In this document: in pieces, positions 9,598-18,048 of the stretch
Numbering within the stretch: position 1 is the first letter of the stretch
Layout: the number at the start of each line of letters is the position of its first letter
NCBI RefSeq assembly: GCF_001658025.2
Contig: NZ_CP014007.2
Location: 4,216,001-4,280,000 of the forward strand
Length of the DNA stretch: 64,000 nt
Source of the DNA: Kosakonia oryzae
GTDB lineage: Bacteria; Pseudomonadota; Gammaproteobacteria; Enterobacterales; Enterobacteriaceae
Reading direction: 5' to 3'
Made by a program: the position numbers and the translations under genes
The notes under the pieces: model-generated
What the model was told of the DNA's origin: nothing
The model's database searches: none
The model's input: the letters and a program-made list of their open reading frames with translations, nothing else

Positions 9598-9686
9598 ACT
9601 TGCAATGAGTTCATAAACTTCTCACCTTTGTGTCCGCACTTTGCATACACTTTGCTGTCTGATTCGCCTTTTGGAGGGACGAGAAA

Positions 9687-9971
9687 ATGAACAAACCGGC
9701 GATTACGTTACATTATTGCTCGCAGTGTAACTGGATGCTGCGCGCCAGCTGGATGGCGCAAGAACTGCTGCATACGTTCAATACCGATCTTGGCTCGGTG
9801 CGCCTGATCCCCGGCACCGGCGGCATTTTTGTGATTGATATCGATGGCACAGTCATCTGGGATCGCAAGCAGGAAGGCGGTTTTCCCGATGCTGCAGAGT
9901 TAAAACGCCGCGTGCGCGACTACTGCTTCCCGGAAAAACCGCTTGGGCACGTAGAGAAAAAAAGCGATTAA
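9687..9971 (+). CDS. SelT/SelW/SelH (Rdx) family thioredoxin-like protein
   Basis: The 94-residue protein starts MNKPAITLHYCSQCNWMLRA. The CxxC pair (C-S-Q-C) follows the first strand, as in Rdx-family proteins related to selenoproteins T, W and H, here with plain cysteine. The middle segment GSVRLIPGTGGIFVIDIDG is also typical. The family has a thioredoxin-like fold and a presumed redox role that is not well defined in bacteria. A strong Shine-Dalgarno (GGAGG) precedes the ATG. It is divergent from hmuR with the Fur box between them; whether it takes part in haem or iron handling is unknown. Confidence 0.85.
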   Translation: MNKPAITLHYCSQCNWMLRASWMAQELLHTFNTDLGSVRLIPGTGGIFVIDIDGTVIWDRKQEGGFPDAAELKRRVRDYCFPEKPLGHVEKKSD

Positions 9972-10032
9972 GCGCGTACGGAAGGTAGCAGGCTGCGTAG
10001 GCAGCAATTGATGCGCATCGCGGTTAGCAGGT

Positions 10033-10058
10033 AAAAAAAAGCCGTCCACAAGGACGGC
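10033..10058 (-). terminator. Intrinsic terminator (minus strand)
   Basis: On the minus strand GCCGTCC, a four-base loop and GGACGGC form a perfect 7-bp stem followed by eight T residues. No protein gene ends immediately before it, so it may end a short non-coding transcript. Confidence 0.75.
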
Positions 10059-10261
10059 TGCAAGTGCGACACCAGGGTTTCAAACGTCGGAATGGATGAA
10101 ATATGATCAGATTATCAATAACTTCAATGTACTAATGATGAAAATATTCATTCACAAAGATCTTTTATTTTCATTACAACTCCCTGTTTTATAGGGGTAC
10201 TCTGATCATAGTTTTACAATTTGTTAGCACGCTCATTGTTAGTAACGAAGATGCATTTGCA

Positions 10262-10309
10262 TGCCTTCAGACACAGAGCGGATTTCCTGGGTCTGAGGGT
10301 TTTTTTTCG
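10262..10309 (+). terminator. Intrinsic terminator (plus strand)
   Basis: CTTCAGAC pairs with GTCTGAGG (one G-T pair) around a loop of roughly 18 bases and is followed by eight T residues. It may end the SelT-like gene transcript with a long 3-prime leader, or a small RNA starting in the A+T-rich stretch before it. Confidence 0.65.
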
Positions 10310-10389
10310 GATTTTTCATCCAATATGGGCAGTACAATGAGAGCTCTCTACGCTGCCAATAAATTTATTTTTACACGCAGCAATGGAAA

Positions 10390-10695
10390 TTATTGCTTGC
10401 TATTTTCGGCAGGTGGTTTGCGGTTCGCCAGAATTGAAATAAAATATTTCTGATATGCTGAAAACTCAAAATTAATCATGTCAGTTGCATCAAAATTAAT
10501 AATTTTCACATACGTATAGCGCTCAATCATTTCAGGGCCTGAAGTCTCACCTCTGAAAAAATCGTGCATTCCATAACTCTCTTGTTCTTTGCCCATCAAC
10601 CACTCCGGACTCACATGTAAATGGCGAAAAACCTGGTCTGCGAACCATTCTGGCTTACCGTTTCCTGGTACGCAAAATAAAACAAAAAAGCACAA
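10390..10695 (-). CDS. Small A+T-rich ORF, possible remnant of an HTH regulator
   Basis: This is a 101-codon reading frame with a TTG start and no clear ribosome binding site. The segment VFRHLHVSPEWLMGKEQ resembles the end of the helix-turn-helix region in phage-repressor-like XRE proteins, where the pattern is often VSPEWLLTG. The helix-turn-helix itself would lie upstream, but the frame is closed there by a TGA about 36 bases before the TTG. It may be a decayed regulator or a chance frame. Base composition differs from the neighbours, being A+T-rich. I assign no function. Confidence 0.25.
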   Translation of the reverse strand: MCFFVLFCVPGNGKPEWFADQVFRHLHVSPEWLMGKEQESYGMHDFFRGETSGPEMIERYTYVKIINFDATDMINFEFSAYQKYFISILANRKPPAENSKQ

Positions 10696-10932
10696 ATCTA
10701 ATATTTCCCGCTATCAGATTTTTCCATCAACTGATATTACCAAAGCGCTTGTTCTTATTAATTATTACGGGCTATAGGGTGTGTATCCGTTGCGTTAACG
10801 TTCCTAATTCTGCTTATTTAGTATCATTAGTCAATACTCACTCATGATGCTATTTAAAAATTCAGAAAAAACATCTTCACAAGATTAAAATAAAAGCGTT
10901 GCCAATAGTCCTGTAATTTTTATGGTTAAAGA

Positions 10933-10959
10933 GCGGGGGAAGATATTTCCTCCCCCTGC
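10933..10959 (-). terminator. Probable terminator after crcB
   Basis: On the minus strand GCAGGGGGA and TCCCCCGC flank a ten-base loop and are followed by the weakly T-rich CTTTAACC. It lies just beyond the crcB stop. Confidence 0.45.
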
Positions 10960-10967
10960 GCACAGGC

Positions 10968-11345
10968 TCAATACAGAGCGTTAATCAGCGTAAAACCCAG
11001 CGCCGTCATCAACAACGATCCCAGCACGTGCACCAGCACGGAGGTCATTGCCCACAGATAATTTCCCGTTTGCAACTGCGCAAAAATCTCCAGCGAAAAG
11101 GTTGAAAATGTTGTCATGCCGCCGCACAGACCGGTGGTGATCAGCAATCGCCAGGTGGGATCGAGATGCGGCTGACGCGTAAAGAACGCCAGCGCGCCGC
11201 CAATGATCATGCCACCCAGCAAGTTAACCAGCAGCGTACCCGGCGGCAGATTGGGAAAAAGCGCATTTAAACGCACAGAGAGCAGCCAGCGGATAACACA
11301 GCCTGCGGAACCACCCACAATGACGGCAAATAAAGACTTCAGCAT
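10968..11345 (-). CDS. crcB: Fluoride ion channel CrcB (Fluc)
   Basis: The 125-residue membrane protein has four predicted spans. Fluc-family landmarks are GGSAGCVIRWLLS at the N-terminus, GTLLVNLLGGMIIG and the GLCGGMTTFSTFSLE segment that lines the fluoride path. It exports fluoride as a dual-topology dimer. It sits directly behind a fluoride riboswitch with a controllable terminator on the same strand, which independently supports the assignment. Length is normal for the family. Confidence 0.96.
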   Translation of the reverse strand: MLKSLFAVIVGGSAGCVIRWLLSVRLNALFPNLPPGTLLVNLLGGMIIGGALAFFTRQPHLDPTWRLLITTGLCGGMTTFSTFSLEIFAQLQTGNYLWAMTSVLVHVLGSLLMTALGFTLINALY

Positions 11346-11390
11346 GTTTTACCTCATCAATACATCATGTTGAGGCATGCGGGAGGGACA

Positions 11391-11436
11391 AAAGAAAAAC
11401 GCCCGACATGCCTCCATTTAAGAGTCATATCAGGCG
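11391..11436 (-). terminator. Fluoride-riboswitch expression platform (terminator)
   Basis: On the minus strand an 11-base arm starting CGCCTGA (11436-11426) pairs with one ending TCGGGCG (11410-11400), followed by TTTTTCTTT. The upstream arm overlaps the last bases of the aptamer (GACGCC), so aptamer folding with fluoride should block this hairpin and permit crcB expression. Confidence 0.85.
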
Positions 11437-11488
11437 TCATCAGCTTCTCCAGGAAGCGGTTGGGTAAGGTGGAACGCCATCACCTTCT
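11431..11488 (-). promoter_or_regulatory. Fluoride riboswitch (crcB motif) aptamer
   Basis: On the minus strand the conserved crcB-motif elements appear in order: GGTGATGGCGTTCCACC, then AACCGC, then GCTGATGACGCC. Their order and spacing match the established fluoride aptamer, and crcB follows downstream. Confidence 0.93.
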
Positions 11489-11523
11489 GGCGCATTGTTA
11501 ATGATTTTGCCCATGGAGGCAAG

Positions 11524-11691
11524 TTACAGTAAGCCTAAGTGCTCAACCAGAATTGAACTGCCAATCCCCATCAGCCCCACGCCGCCGGGCACTTCCGCCC
11601 ATCGTTGTAACACCGTGCTCTTGCCAATGGCAGCGGCGACGGACTCCATCGACATACCAAAGGCCAGAATCGTCATTGCATAGAAACTCAT
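11524..11691 (-). pseudogene. mntP: Internally deleted remnant of mntP (manganese exporter)
   Basis: A 55-codon frame preceded by AGGGTGAG begins MSFYAMTILAFGMSMESVAA, closely matching the start of MntP (YebN), and ends AEVPGGVGLMGIGSSILVEH, matching the MntP C-terminus. The normal protein is about 188 residues, so roughly 130 central residues are missing with the frame preserved. Only the first and last membrane spans remain, so manganese export is very unlikely. It lies just upstream of the fluoride riboswitch on the same strand. A selected two-span small protein is possible but less likely than decay. Confidence 0.72.
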
Positions 11692-11861
11692 TGCTCACCC
11701 TTTAAAACCGCTTCAACAGAGAGGAAAACACGGCGCTGCGCAAAGAGTGGCAATAGTGCCATAGCAACGGCGAAAATAAAAAATCACTTATTTATTAAAT
11801 ATATACAAATGACGCCATGTTTTATAACCGAAGCGAAGTTGCATGCATTGATGATTTCCAA

Positions 11862-11884
11862 TATTGTTATATTATAACATTTCA
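11862..11884. promoter_or_regulatory. Zur box upstream of zinT
   Basis: The site contains GTTATATTATAACATTTC, a near-palindrome matching the enterobacterial Zur consensus (ATGTTATANTATAACAT core). It lies about 30 bp before the zinT start, so zinc-bound Zur should repress zinT. Confidence 0.88.
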
Positions 11885-11913
11885 TTACATAATAAATCAT
11901 CAGGGAGCGCAGT

Positions 11914-12558
11914 ATGATCATGAAGAAATCCGCCTTTGTTCTGGGTATGGGCGTATTACTGAGTAGCACACAGAGCATGGCGCACGATCATCACCACGGA
12001 AAACCGCTGACAGAGGTGGAACGCAAAGCCAGCGAAGGCATTATTGACGATAAAGATGTCAAGGATCGCTCACTGTCGGACTGGGACGGGATCTGGCAAT
12101 CGCTGAACCCCTATCTGCTGAACGGCGATCTCGATCCGGTGCTGGAGAAAAAAGCGCAGCACGGCGACAAAACGTTGGAGGAGTACCGCGCTTACTACAA
12201 AAAAGGCTATGCGACCAACATCGACACCATCGGCATTGAAAACAATGTGATTGAGTTTCACACCGGCAAAACGGTCACCCACTGCCGCTATGACTATGCC
12301 GGTTATAAAATTCTGACCTACACCTCCGGCAAGAAAGGTGTGCGCTATCTGTTTGAATGTAAAGACGCGCAGTCGAAAGCACCGAAATTTGTGCAGTTCA
12401 GCGACCACATTATTGCGCCGCGCCAGTCGCTGCATTTCCATATTTTTATGGGCAACGAATCCCAGCAAGCGCTGCTGAAAGAGATGGATAATTGGCCGAC
12501 CTTCTATCCATACAATTTGAACAAAGCGCAGATCGTTGACGAAATGCTGCACCATTGA
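11914..12558 (+). CDS. zinT: Periplasmic zinc/cadmium-binding protein ZinT
   Basis: The 214-residue protein has a signal peptide ending near STQSMA and a His-rich mature N-terminus ([13 protein letters not shown]). Family landmarks include [15 protein letters not shown], and the C-terminal half contains [19 protein letters not shown], with the histidines that bind zinc. ZinT is a periplasmic metallochaperone that works with ZnuABC during zinc starvation. The ATG at 11914 has AGGGAG seven bases before it. A Zur box in the promoter fits the known regulation. Confidence 0.95.
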   Translation: MIMKKSAFVLGMGVLLSSTQSMAHDHHHGKPLTEVERKASEGIIDDKDVKDRSLSDWDGIWQSLNPYLLNGDLDPVLEKKAQHGDKTLEEYRAYYKKGYATNIDTIGIENNVIEFHTGKTVTHCRYDYAGYKILTYTSGKKGVRYLFECKDAQSKAPKFVQFSDHIIAPRQSLHFHIFMGNESQQALLKEMDNWPTFYPYNLNKAQIVDEMLHH

Positions 12559-12581
12559 TGCCTGCGGGTGATTCAGCCTGT

Positions 12582-13502
12582 TTACGCCAGATGTTCCTGC
12601 AACCAGCCTTTAACGTCCTGCGTCGCGAGTTGATGCCGGGCGTTCCAGGTCTGCTCCATCGGCCACCAGACCCCTTCACCGCGGGCGAAAGCGATGCGAT
12701 AGCGGCACATTTGATCCTCCGGTTGCAAGCGTAAGGCATCCGTTAACGCGGGCAGCGTATAGACGCCTCTTTTAAATGCCTGCCCGGTTACGGCTTCAAC
12801 GGTATCCGCAAGTGCGGCATACGAGAGCGTTTCCCCGGCAATCAGCACCACCTCATTCACAATGCGCGGTTGATGCAGATAGATAGCGGTAGTCAGCCGA
12901 CCAATATCGGCAGGCGAAGTTACCGTTACCCGCGTCTCCCATCCGCCCAGCGCATTTATCGTTTTTTGCTCCAGATTCACCACATCGAATGCCGGTTCAA
13001 ACAGGAAACTGGTAAACATACCGGTCGATACGATCACCCATTCGGTGCCGGTTTGCGCCCGCAGCAGTTCCCGGACATCATACTGCTCGTCCCACACCGG
13101 CTGGCCGCTCCCTTTCCCCACCACGTCGTAATCCACACCAAACTGCCATGGAAAATAGCGGCGCACACCAGCGGCCAGCACCGCGCGAGTAATGTTAAGC
13201 TGCGTACCCGCTCCGGCAACAAAACCCATGCAGTTGATCACCGTATCAAACTGCGCCAGCAGCGGGATGAGCGACTCAACTGTACTGGTCACAATATCAA
13301 CAGCGATAAATCTCGCACCGCGATCGACCCATTTTTGATGTGCCGCCGATCGCAAATGGCCGTGTTCATCCCATGCGCCTGGCGAAACCACAACCGTGAC
13401 GCTGCCCTGCGCCTGCGTTACGGCAGGCACCAGCGCATTCAGCACCGCCGCACCGAGTTGTCCCGCTCCAAGCACCAATACGTTTTCGCTCTGTATAGTC
13501 AT
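12582..13502 (-). CDS. NmrA-like / isoflavone-reductase-like NAD(P)-binding protein
   Basis: This 306-residue protein has an N-terminal Rossmann motif (VLVLGAGQLGAAVLNAL) and the overall layout of NmrA/aromatic alcohol reductase-like atypical short-chain dehydrogenases, including the FGVDYDV segment. The family contains NAD(P)H-dependent reductases of aromatic or quinone-type substrates as well as non-catalytic redox sensors, so the substrate cannot be named. It is transcribed divergently from the LysR gene at 13643, a common sign of control by that regulator. Confidence 0.75.
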   Translation of the reverse strand: MTIQSENVLVLGAGQLGAAVLNALVPAVTQAQGSVTVVVSPGAWDEHGHLRSAAHQKWVDRGARFIAVDIVTSTVESLIPLLAQFDTVINCMGFVAGAGTQLNITRAVLAAGVRRYFPWQFGVDYDVVGKGSGQPVWDEQYDVRELLRAQTGTEWVIVSTGMFTSFLFEPAFDVVNLEQKTINALGGWETRVTVTSPADIGRLTTAIYLHQPRIVNEVVLIAGETLSYAALADTVEAVTGQAFKRGVYTLPALTDALRLQPEDQMCRYRIAFARGEGVWWPMEQTWNARHQLATQDVKGWLQEHLA

Positions 13503-13642
13503 TTTGCCTCCTCATTCAATCAGGCAGCGCTTTACTGCACTGCACAAAAGATTACGGCGAAGGCATGATTTCGATAAGGTACAAAATTCAGGTTAGACTG
13601 TTCGTAAAAATGGGATAATCGCAAACAGGTGGAGGGGGAAAA

Positions 13643-14536
13643 GTGGATAAACTGGAATCGATGCGCGTCTATGTACAGGTAGTGGAAACGCGCAGTTTTG
13701 CCCGCACCGCAGAAGCGCTCGGCCTGCCGCGATCCACCGTCTCGCGGGTCATTAAAGAGCTGGAAAATGGGCTGGGCTTGCAGCTTTTACAACGCACCAC
13801 GCGCAAACTCAGCGTGACGACGGAAGGAAGCCGCTACTACGAGGCGTGCAAAAGGATACTGGATGATATCACCGCGCTGGAATCCTCCTTTCCCGGCGCT
13901 CACGGCCAGCCCGCAGGTCGTCTGAAAATCGGCATGCCGCAATCGCTGGCGCGACACTGCATTCTGCCCCGGCTGGCTGAATTTTTGCACCGCTACCCGC
14001 AACTGGCGGTGACGCTGTGCTCCAGCGATAACATTGAGGATGTGATCCAGGAAGGATACGACTGCGTGATTCGTACCGGCAGAGTGGAGGATTCCACCAC
14101 GCTGGTGGCACGGCCGCTGGCGAAGTTTAGCTGGGTGGTGCTGGCCTCCCCGCAGTACATCGCGCAATATGGCCATCCCGCTGATTTACAGGCGTTACGC
14201 CAGCATAAAGCCGTGGGTTATCTGAATCACCGTACCGGGCGCACCACCGACTGGCTGCTGAGCCACGCAGGCGACGATCATGAAATCCGTCTCAGCGAGA
14301 CGCTGATCGTTGACGATACAGATGCCTATATTCAGGCCGGGATACAGGGGTTGGGGCTGATTCGCGTCGCCAGTTATCTGGCGCAACCCTGGCTGGCAAG
14401 CGGAGCGCTGGTGCGCTGTATGGAGGACTATGCCTTTGACTTGCCCCTGTCGCTGGTTTACCCGCAAAGCCGCTATTTACCGCCCTCAGTGCGGGCGTTT
14501 TATGACTGGAGCAAAGCGGTGCTCAATCCGCAATAA
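13643..14536 (+). CDS. LysR-family transcriptional regulator
   Basis: The 297-residue protein has a standard LysR N-terminal winged helix-turn-helix (MDKLESMRVYVQVVETRSFA, with RSTVSRVIKELE as recognition region) and a periplasmic-binding-like effector domain. It resembles the CrgA/DhcR-like LysR subgroup that often controls divergent oxidoreductase genes. The 140-bp gap to the divergent NmrA-like gene is a likely shared operator region. The effector is unknown. Confidence 0.88.
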   Translation: MDKLESMRVYVQVVETRSFARTAEALGLPRSTVSRVIKELENGLGLQLLQRTTRKLSVTTEGSRYYEACKRILDDITALESSFPGAHGQPAGRLKIGMPQSLARHCILPRLAEFLHRYPQLAVTLCSSDNIEDVIQEGYDCVIRTGRVEDSTTLVARPLAKFSWVVLASPQYIAQYGHPADLQALRQHKAVGYLNHRTGRTTDWLLSHAGDDHEIRLSETLIVDDTDAYIQAGIQGLGLIRVASYLAQPWLASGALVRCMEDYAFDLPLSLVYPQSRYLPPSVRAFYDWSKAVLNPQ

Positions 14537-14556
14537 ACCGGGCTCTCGCCCGGCGG
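14534..14556. terminator. Hairpin between convergent LysR and HD genes
   Basis: CCGGGC and GCCCGG flank a four-base loop. On the minus strand it is followed by TTTATT, making it a moderate terminator for the HD gene; on the plus strand the T-tract is poor. Confidence 0.5.
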
Positions 14557-14561
14557 TTCGC

Positions 14562-15203
14562 TCAGCCTTTCCACGGCGACTGGCGGATGATGCTACAAAA
14601 ATTCAGCGGCGCAAAATGCGGATCTTTATCGGCTAACACATCGGCTTTGACGTTGCCAAATGTGGTCGCAGGCCGGTGTTTAATGCCGTCATAAAACGCC
14701 TGGATAATCTCCTCCTTAAAACGGGCCGGGCGCGGATATTGACCGACCACAGCTTCACGTTCCGCTTCGTCAAAACTCTCGTAGCCAATGCCCAGCACAT
14801 CCATTTCCACACCGGCGGTGACCAGCGCAATCTCCGGTGCCATAAATTCCGGAATACCCGGCGTGGTGTGCAGTGCAATGGCCGTCCACACCTTGTCCAT
14901 ATCCTGTTGCGTCACGCCATAGCGCTGCATAAATTCGCGTGCCGCGTTAGCACCGTCCACCTCGAAACGCTTATCGCAACTGCAATGCTCATGCGTTAAC
15001 CCCATGTCGTGAAACATACAACCGACATAGAGTAATTCGTGGTCAACCTTGATATCGCGCTGCCTGCCCGCTAATGCCGCCCAGTAGTAAACGCGGCTGG
15101 AGTGGTTAAACAGCAGGTCTGATTCGGTATCGCGAACCAGGGCGGTGGCGTCGCGTGCCATCTGACTATCAGGGATGCGAATACCTTGGATGTTGAAGCT
15201 CAT
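14562..15203 (-). CDS. HD-domain protein, cyanamide-hydratase-like
   Basis: The 213-residue protein carries an HD metal-binding motif: a His in the helix before it, then VGCMFHDMGLT, and a later LHTTPGIPEF segment. The pattern resembles the cyanamide hydratase/Ddi2-type HD group rather than nucleotide phosphohydrolases. I chose the ATG at 15203 because GGAGAG lies a few bases before it; an upstream in-frame ATG at 15236 has no such signal. Substrate is unknown. It is divergent from the GlxA-like regulator at 15321. Confidence 0.72.
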   Translation of the reverse strand: MSFNIQGIRIPDSQMARDATALVRDTESDLLFNHSSRVYYWAALAGRQRDIKVDHELLYVGCMFHDMGLTHEHCSCDKRFEVDGANAAREFMQRYGVTQQDMDKVWTAIALHTTPGIPEFMAPEIALVTAGVEMDVLGIGYESFDEAEREAVVGQYPRPARFKEEIIQAFYDGIKHRPATTFGNVKADVLADKDPHFAPLNFCSIIRQSPWKG

Positions 15204-15320
15204 GTTCTCTCTCCGACTGGAATGTGTGTGGGCCATTCTAGAAGAGAAAAGCTGTGTCTATAATAGTACAAAACAGGCAATATCGGACATAACGTCATCC
15301 ACAGACTTCAGAGGTGAAAG

Positions 15321-16283
15321 ATGCTGCATACCATCGTCATACTGGCTATTCCAGGCGTGCAATTGCTGGATGTCGCCGGGCCTTTTGATGCGTTTGCCGA
15401 AGCCAACCGCCTGCTGCATCGCCAGGTTTACCAGCCGGTATTGATGTCGCTGGAAGGAAAGCACCTTCACTCCTCTTCCGGCGTGGCGCTGAATGCGAAT
15501 GCCAGGCTGACTGATTTTTCACCGCCAGAAAATGTGTCTTTTCTGATTGCGGGTGCGCCGGACATCGACGCGCGTGCGCTGACGGAACGGCAAATCGCCG
15601 CCGTTACTGCCCTTTGCCGCCAGAGCGTGCGCTATGGTTCGGTCTGTACCGGCGCGCTGCTGCTGGCGCAAACCGGGCTACTGCACCAGCGACAAGTGGC
15701 GACGCACTGGTCAGTCGCGGAGCAACTCGCCAGCCGCTATCCGGACATCGCGGTTGATGCGGATGCGCTGTACGTCGCGGATGGGCCGGTCAGAACGGCG
15801 GCGGGTGTCACCTCCGGCATGGATCTGGCGCTGCGTTTTATCGAAGAAGATCTCGGTCGCGACGTCGCCCAGGATGTGGCGGCCAATCTGGTGATGTTTT
15901 TTCGTCGTCCCGCTGGGCAGGGGCATTTTGTGCGTAAGCAGCAGATCTCCGTTGGCGGGCGTTCTGCATTGCAGGATTTACAGCGCTGGACATTACAGCA
16001 CCTGGCGCAGGTAAAGAATGTCACGCAGATGGCGGAGCATATTCATCTCAGCGAGCGTCATCTCAATCGTCTGTTTCAGCAGGAGATGGCAAAGAGTACC
16101 GGCGAGTGGCTGGAAGAAGCGCGGATTGCACAAGCGCGGGAACTGCTGGCAAACGGCCTGGCGATTAAAACGGTTGCCGGGCGCTGCGGCTACAGCAGCG
16201 GTGATGTCCTGCGCCGGGCATTTATTAAAGTCACCGGTTTAACCCCCACGGTGTACCGCAAACTCTATGGCAGCCGCCTGTAG
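15321..16283 (+). CDS. GlxA-family AraC-type regulator (DJ-1/PfpI-like sensor domain)
   Basis: This 320-residue protein has an N-terminal DJ-1/PfpI-like domain (about 1-190, with GSVCTGALLLAQTGLL around the nucleophile-elbow cysteine) and a C-terminal AraC helix-turn-helix domain (HLSERHLNRLFQQE and a second HTH ending TGLTPTVYRKLY). GlxA-type proteins are transcriptional regulators, usually of neighbouring catabolic or detoxification genes. A good Shine-Dalgarno (GAGGTGA) precedes the start. The divergent HD-domain gene and the downstream SDR genes are its most likely targets (inference). Confidence 0.87.
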   Translation: MLHTIVILAIPGVQLLDVAGPFDAFAEANRLLHRQVYQPVLMSLEGKHLHSSSGVALNANARLTDFSPPENVSFLIAGAPDIDARALTERQIAAVTALCRQSVRYGSVCTGALLLAQTGLLHQRQVATHWSVAEQLASRYPDIAVDADALYVADGPVRTAAGVTSGMDLALRFIEEDLGRDVAQDVAANLVMFFRRPAGQGHFVRKQQISVGGRSALQDLQRWTLQHLAQVKNVTQMAEHIHLSERHLNRLFQQEMAKSTGEWLEEARIAQARELLANGLAIKTVAGRCGYSSGDVLRRAFIKVTGLTPTVYRKLYGSRL

Positions 16284-16402
16284 CGAAACGCATGCAGGGA
16301 TATTTGCCAATGTCCTGAATTAGCACTATCAACGTCATTTACGACACTCCTGACTCACTTATGATGCTTCCATCGCATCCATTGTTGAACCGGGAGTCTG
16401 CT

Positions 16403-17218
16403 ATGAACATCGCTACACAACATCACAAAGGCACTGCCGTTATTACCGGCGCATCAACCGGTATCGGCGCAATTTACGCCAACCGTCTGGCCCGTATGGG
16501 TTACGACCTGATTATCGTTGCCCGCAACCATAATCGCCTGAACCAGATGGCCAGCCACATTACCGCAGATACATCGCGTAATGTGGAGGCGATCGCCGCT
16601 GACCTTAACGATCCGCAACAGCTCCGCGCGCTGGAAACCCGGCTGAGCGAAGACGCCAGCATCACACTGCTGGTCAATAACGCTGGCGTCGGCACGCATA
16701 CGCCGCTGCTGGCAAGCGAAATCGATCGCATGGAAGCAATGATTAACCTGAACGTCACCGCCCTCACCCGCCTCACTTACGCGGTGGTGCCCGGCTTCGT
16801 CGCCCGTGGCACAGGCGCGGTTATCAACATCTCATCCATCGTCGCCATCGCCCCCGAAGTGCTGAACGGCGTATACGGCGGGACAAAAGCCTTTGTGCTG
16901 GCGTTTAGTCAGTCACTGCATCACGAACTGGCCGATAAAGGCATTCAGGTGCAGGCCGTACTGCCTGGCGCAACGGCGACGCCATTCTGGGACAACGGCG
17001 GCCTGCCGCTGGAACAACTCGACAAAACCATTGTTATGAGCGCTACGGACATGGTGGATGCGGCGCTGGTGGGCTTTCTGCAGGGCGAGCTGGTGACCAT
17101 TCCTTCCCTGCATAACGACGCCGACTGGCAGGCGCTGGAACAGCATCGCCGGGCGCTGATGCCGCAACTCTCCACAAACGTACCGGCAGAGCGCTATCGC
17201 GCAACCGTCACCCACTAA
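16403..17218 (+). CDS. Short-chain dehydrogenase/reductase
   Basis: This 271-residue classical SDR has the cofactor motif TGASTGIG, an NNAG motif and the catalytic pair in YGGTK. I chose the ATG at 16403 because GGGAG lies seven to eight bases before it; the frame is open to an ATG at 16361 without a site. It should reduce or oxidise a small carbonyl compound with NAD(P)H. It is followed within 26 bp by a second SDR gene and then an MFS transporter, so they are probably one operon. Confidence 0.85.
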   Translation: MNIATQHHKGTAVITGASTGIGAIYANRLARMGYDLIIVARNHNRLNQMASHITADTSRNVEAIAADLNDPQQLRALETRLSEDASITLLVNNAGVGTHTPLLASEIDRMEAMINLNVTALTRLTYAVVPGFVARGTGAVINISSIVAIAPEVLNGVYGGTKAFVLAFSQSLHHELADKGIQVQAVLPGATATPFWDNGGLPLEQLDKTIVMSATDMVDAALVGFLQGELVTIPSLHNDADWQALEQHRRALMPQLSTNVPAERYRATVTH

Positions 17219-17244
17219 CCGTTAACAGAACAGAGAATGAGATC

Positions 17245-18006
17245 ATGAAACTGACAGGCAATACGATTTTTATTACCGGCGGCACCTCTGGTATTGGCCG
17301 CGCGATGGCTGAAAAATTCCACCAGCTTGGCAACCAGGTGATCATTTCCGGACGGCGCCAGGCGCTGCTGGATAGCGTCACCGCCGCTAATCCCGGCATG
17401 GGCGCAGTCGTGCTGGATGTAACCCGCGCGGAGAGTATCAACGCCGCAGCAAAAGAGGTGTTATTACGCTATCCGGCGCTGAACGTGGTGATCAACAACG
17501 CAGGCATTATGCCGTTTGATAACGCCGCCGGTGAGCTGGATGACCAGATGGCCGTCACGCTGCTTAACACTAATCTGCTGGGGCCAGTGCGCGTCAGCGC
17601 CGCGTTTATCGAACATCTGAAACAGCAGCCGGATGCGGTGCTGATCAATAACAGTTCGATTCTGGCGTTCCTGCCGCTGGCGGCGAATGCACTCTACTCA
17701 GCAACGAAGGCGGCCATTCACTCCTACACCCTGTCGCAGCGTTTCCTGCTGCGCGACAGTAGCGTCAAAGTGATTGAAATTTCGCCACCGTGGGTAGATA
17801 CCGACCTGATTTATAAAAGCGGTGATCCGCGCGCGATGCCGTTGCAGGACTTTATTCAGCAGACCTTCGACAAACTGGGCACCGATACCATTGAAGCGAT
17901 TGTGGACAGCGTACTGCCCGCGCGCGACAACCCCGGTGCGAATGAGCATGCGATGGTTAACGCGTTCAACCAGTCCCTCGTCGATAACCCCATTCCTGTT
18001 GCATAA
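17245..18006 (+). CDS. Short-chain dehydrogenase, DltE-like
   Basis: The 253-residue SDR has TGGTSGIG, NNAGIM and catalytic YSATK, and resembles the DltE-like SDR group of unknown substrate. It follows the previous SDR by 26 bp and precedes the MFS gene by about 42 bp. The pairing of two different SDRs with an exporter suggests handling of a reactive or toxic carbonyl compound (inference). Confidence 0.83.
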   Translation: MKLTGNTIFITGGTSGIGRAMAEKFHQLGNQVIISGRRQALLDSVTAANPGMGAVVLDVTRAESINAAAKEVLLRYPALNVVINNAGIMPFDNAAGELDDQMAVTLLNTNLLGPVRVSAAFIEHLKQQPDAVLINNSSILAFLPLAANALYSATKAAIHSYTLSQRFLLRDSSVKVIEISPPWVDTDLIYKSGDPRAMPLQDFIQQTFDKLGTDTIEAIVDSVLPARDNPGANEHAMVNAFNQSLVDNPIPVA

Positions 18007-18048
18007 CCGATGACGGGGCAGCCCGCTGCCCCTTTGCTGGAGTTGATA

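Larger units (their letters stand above)
9972..10389. other. Gene-poor stretch with two oppositely oriented terminators
   Basis: I see no convincing protein gene in these 418 bases. The stretch contains one intrinsic terminator reading left (10033-10058) and one reading right (10262-10309), separated by A+T-rich sequence. A promoter-like pair (TTGAAG, then CATATT after 16 bases) on the minus strand near 10100-10126 could produce a short RNA ending at the first terminator. This is a candidate, not a call. Confidence 0.5.

Noticed and set aside
11692-11800. Manganese riboswitch (yybP-ykoY) upstream of the mntP remnant
   Set aside because: I looked for the conserved aptamer core on the minus strand and did not find it.
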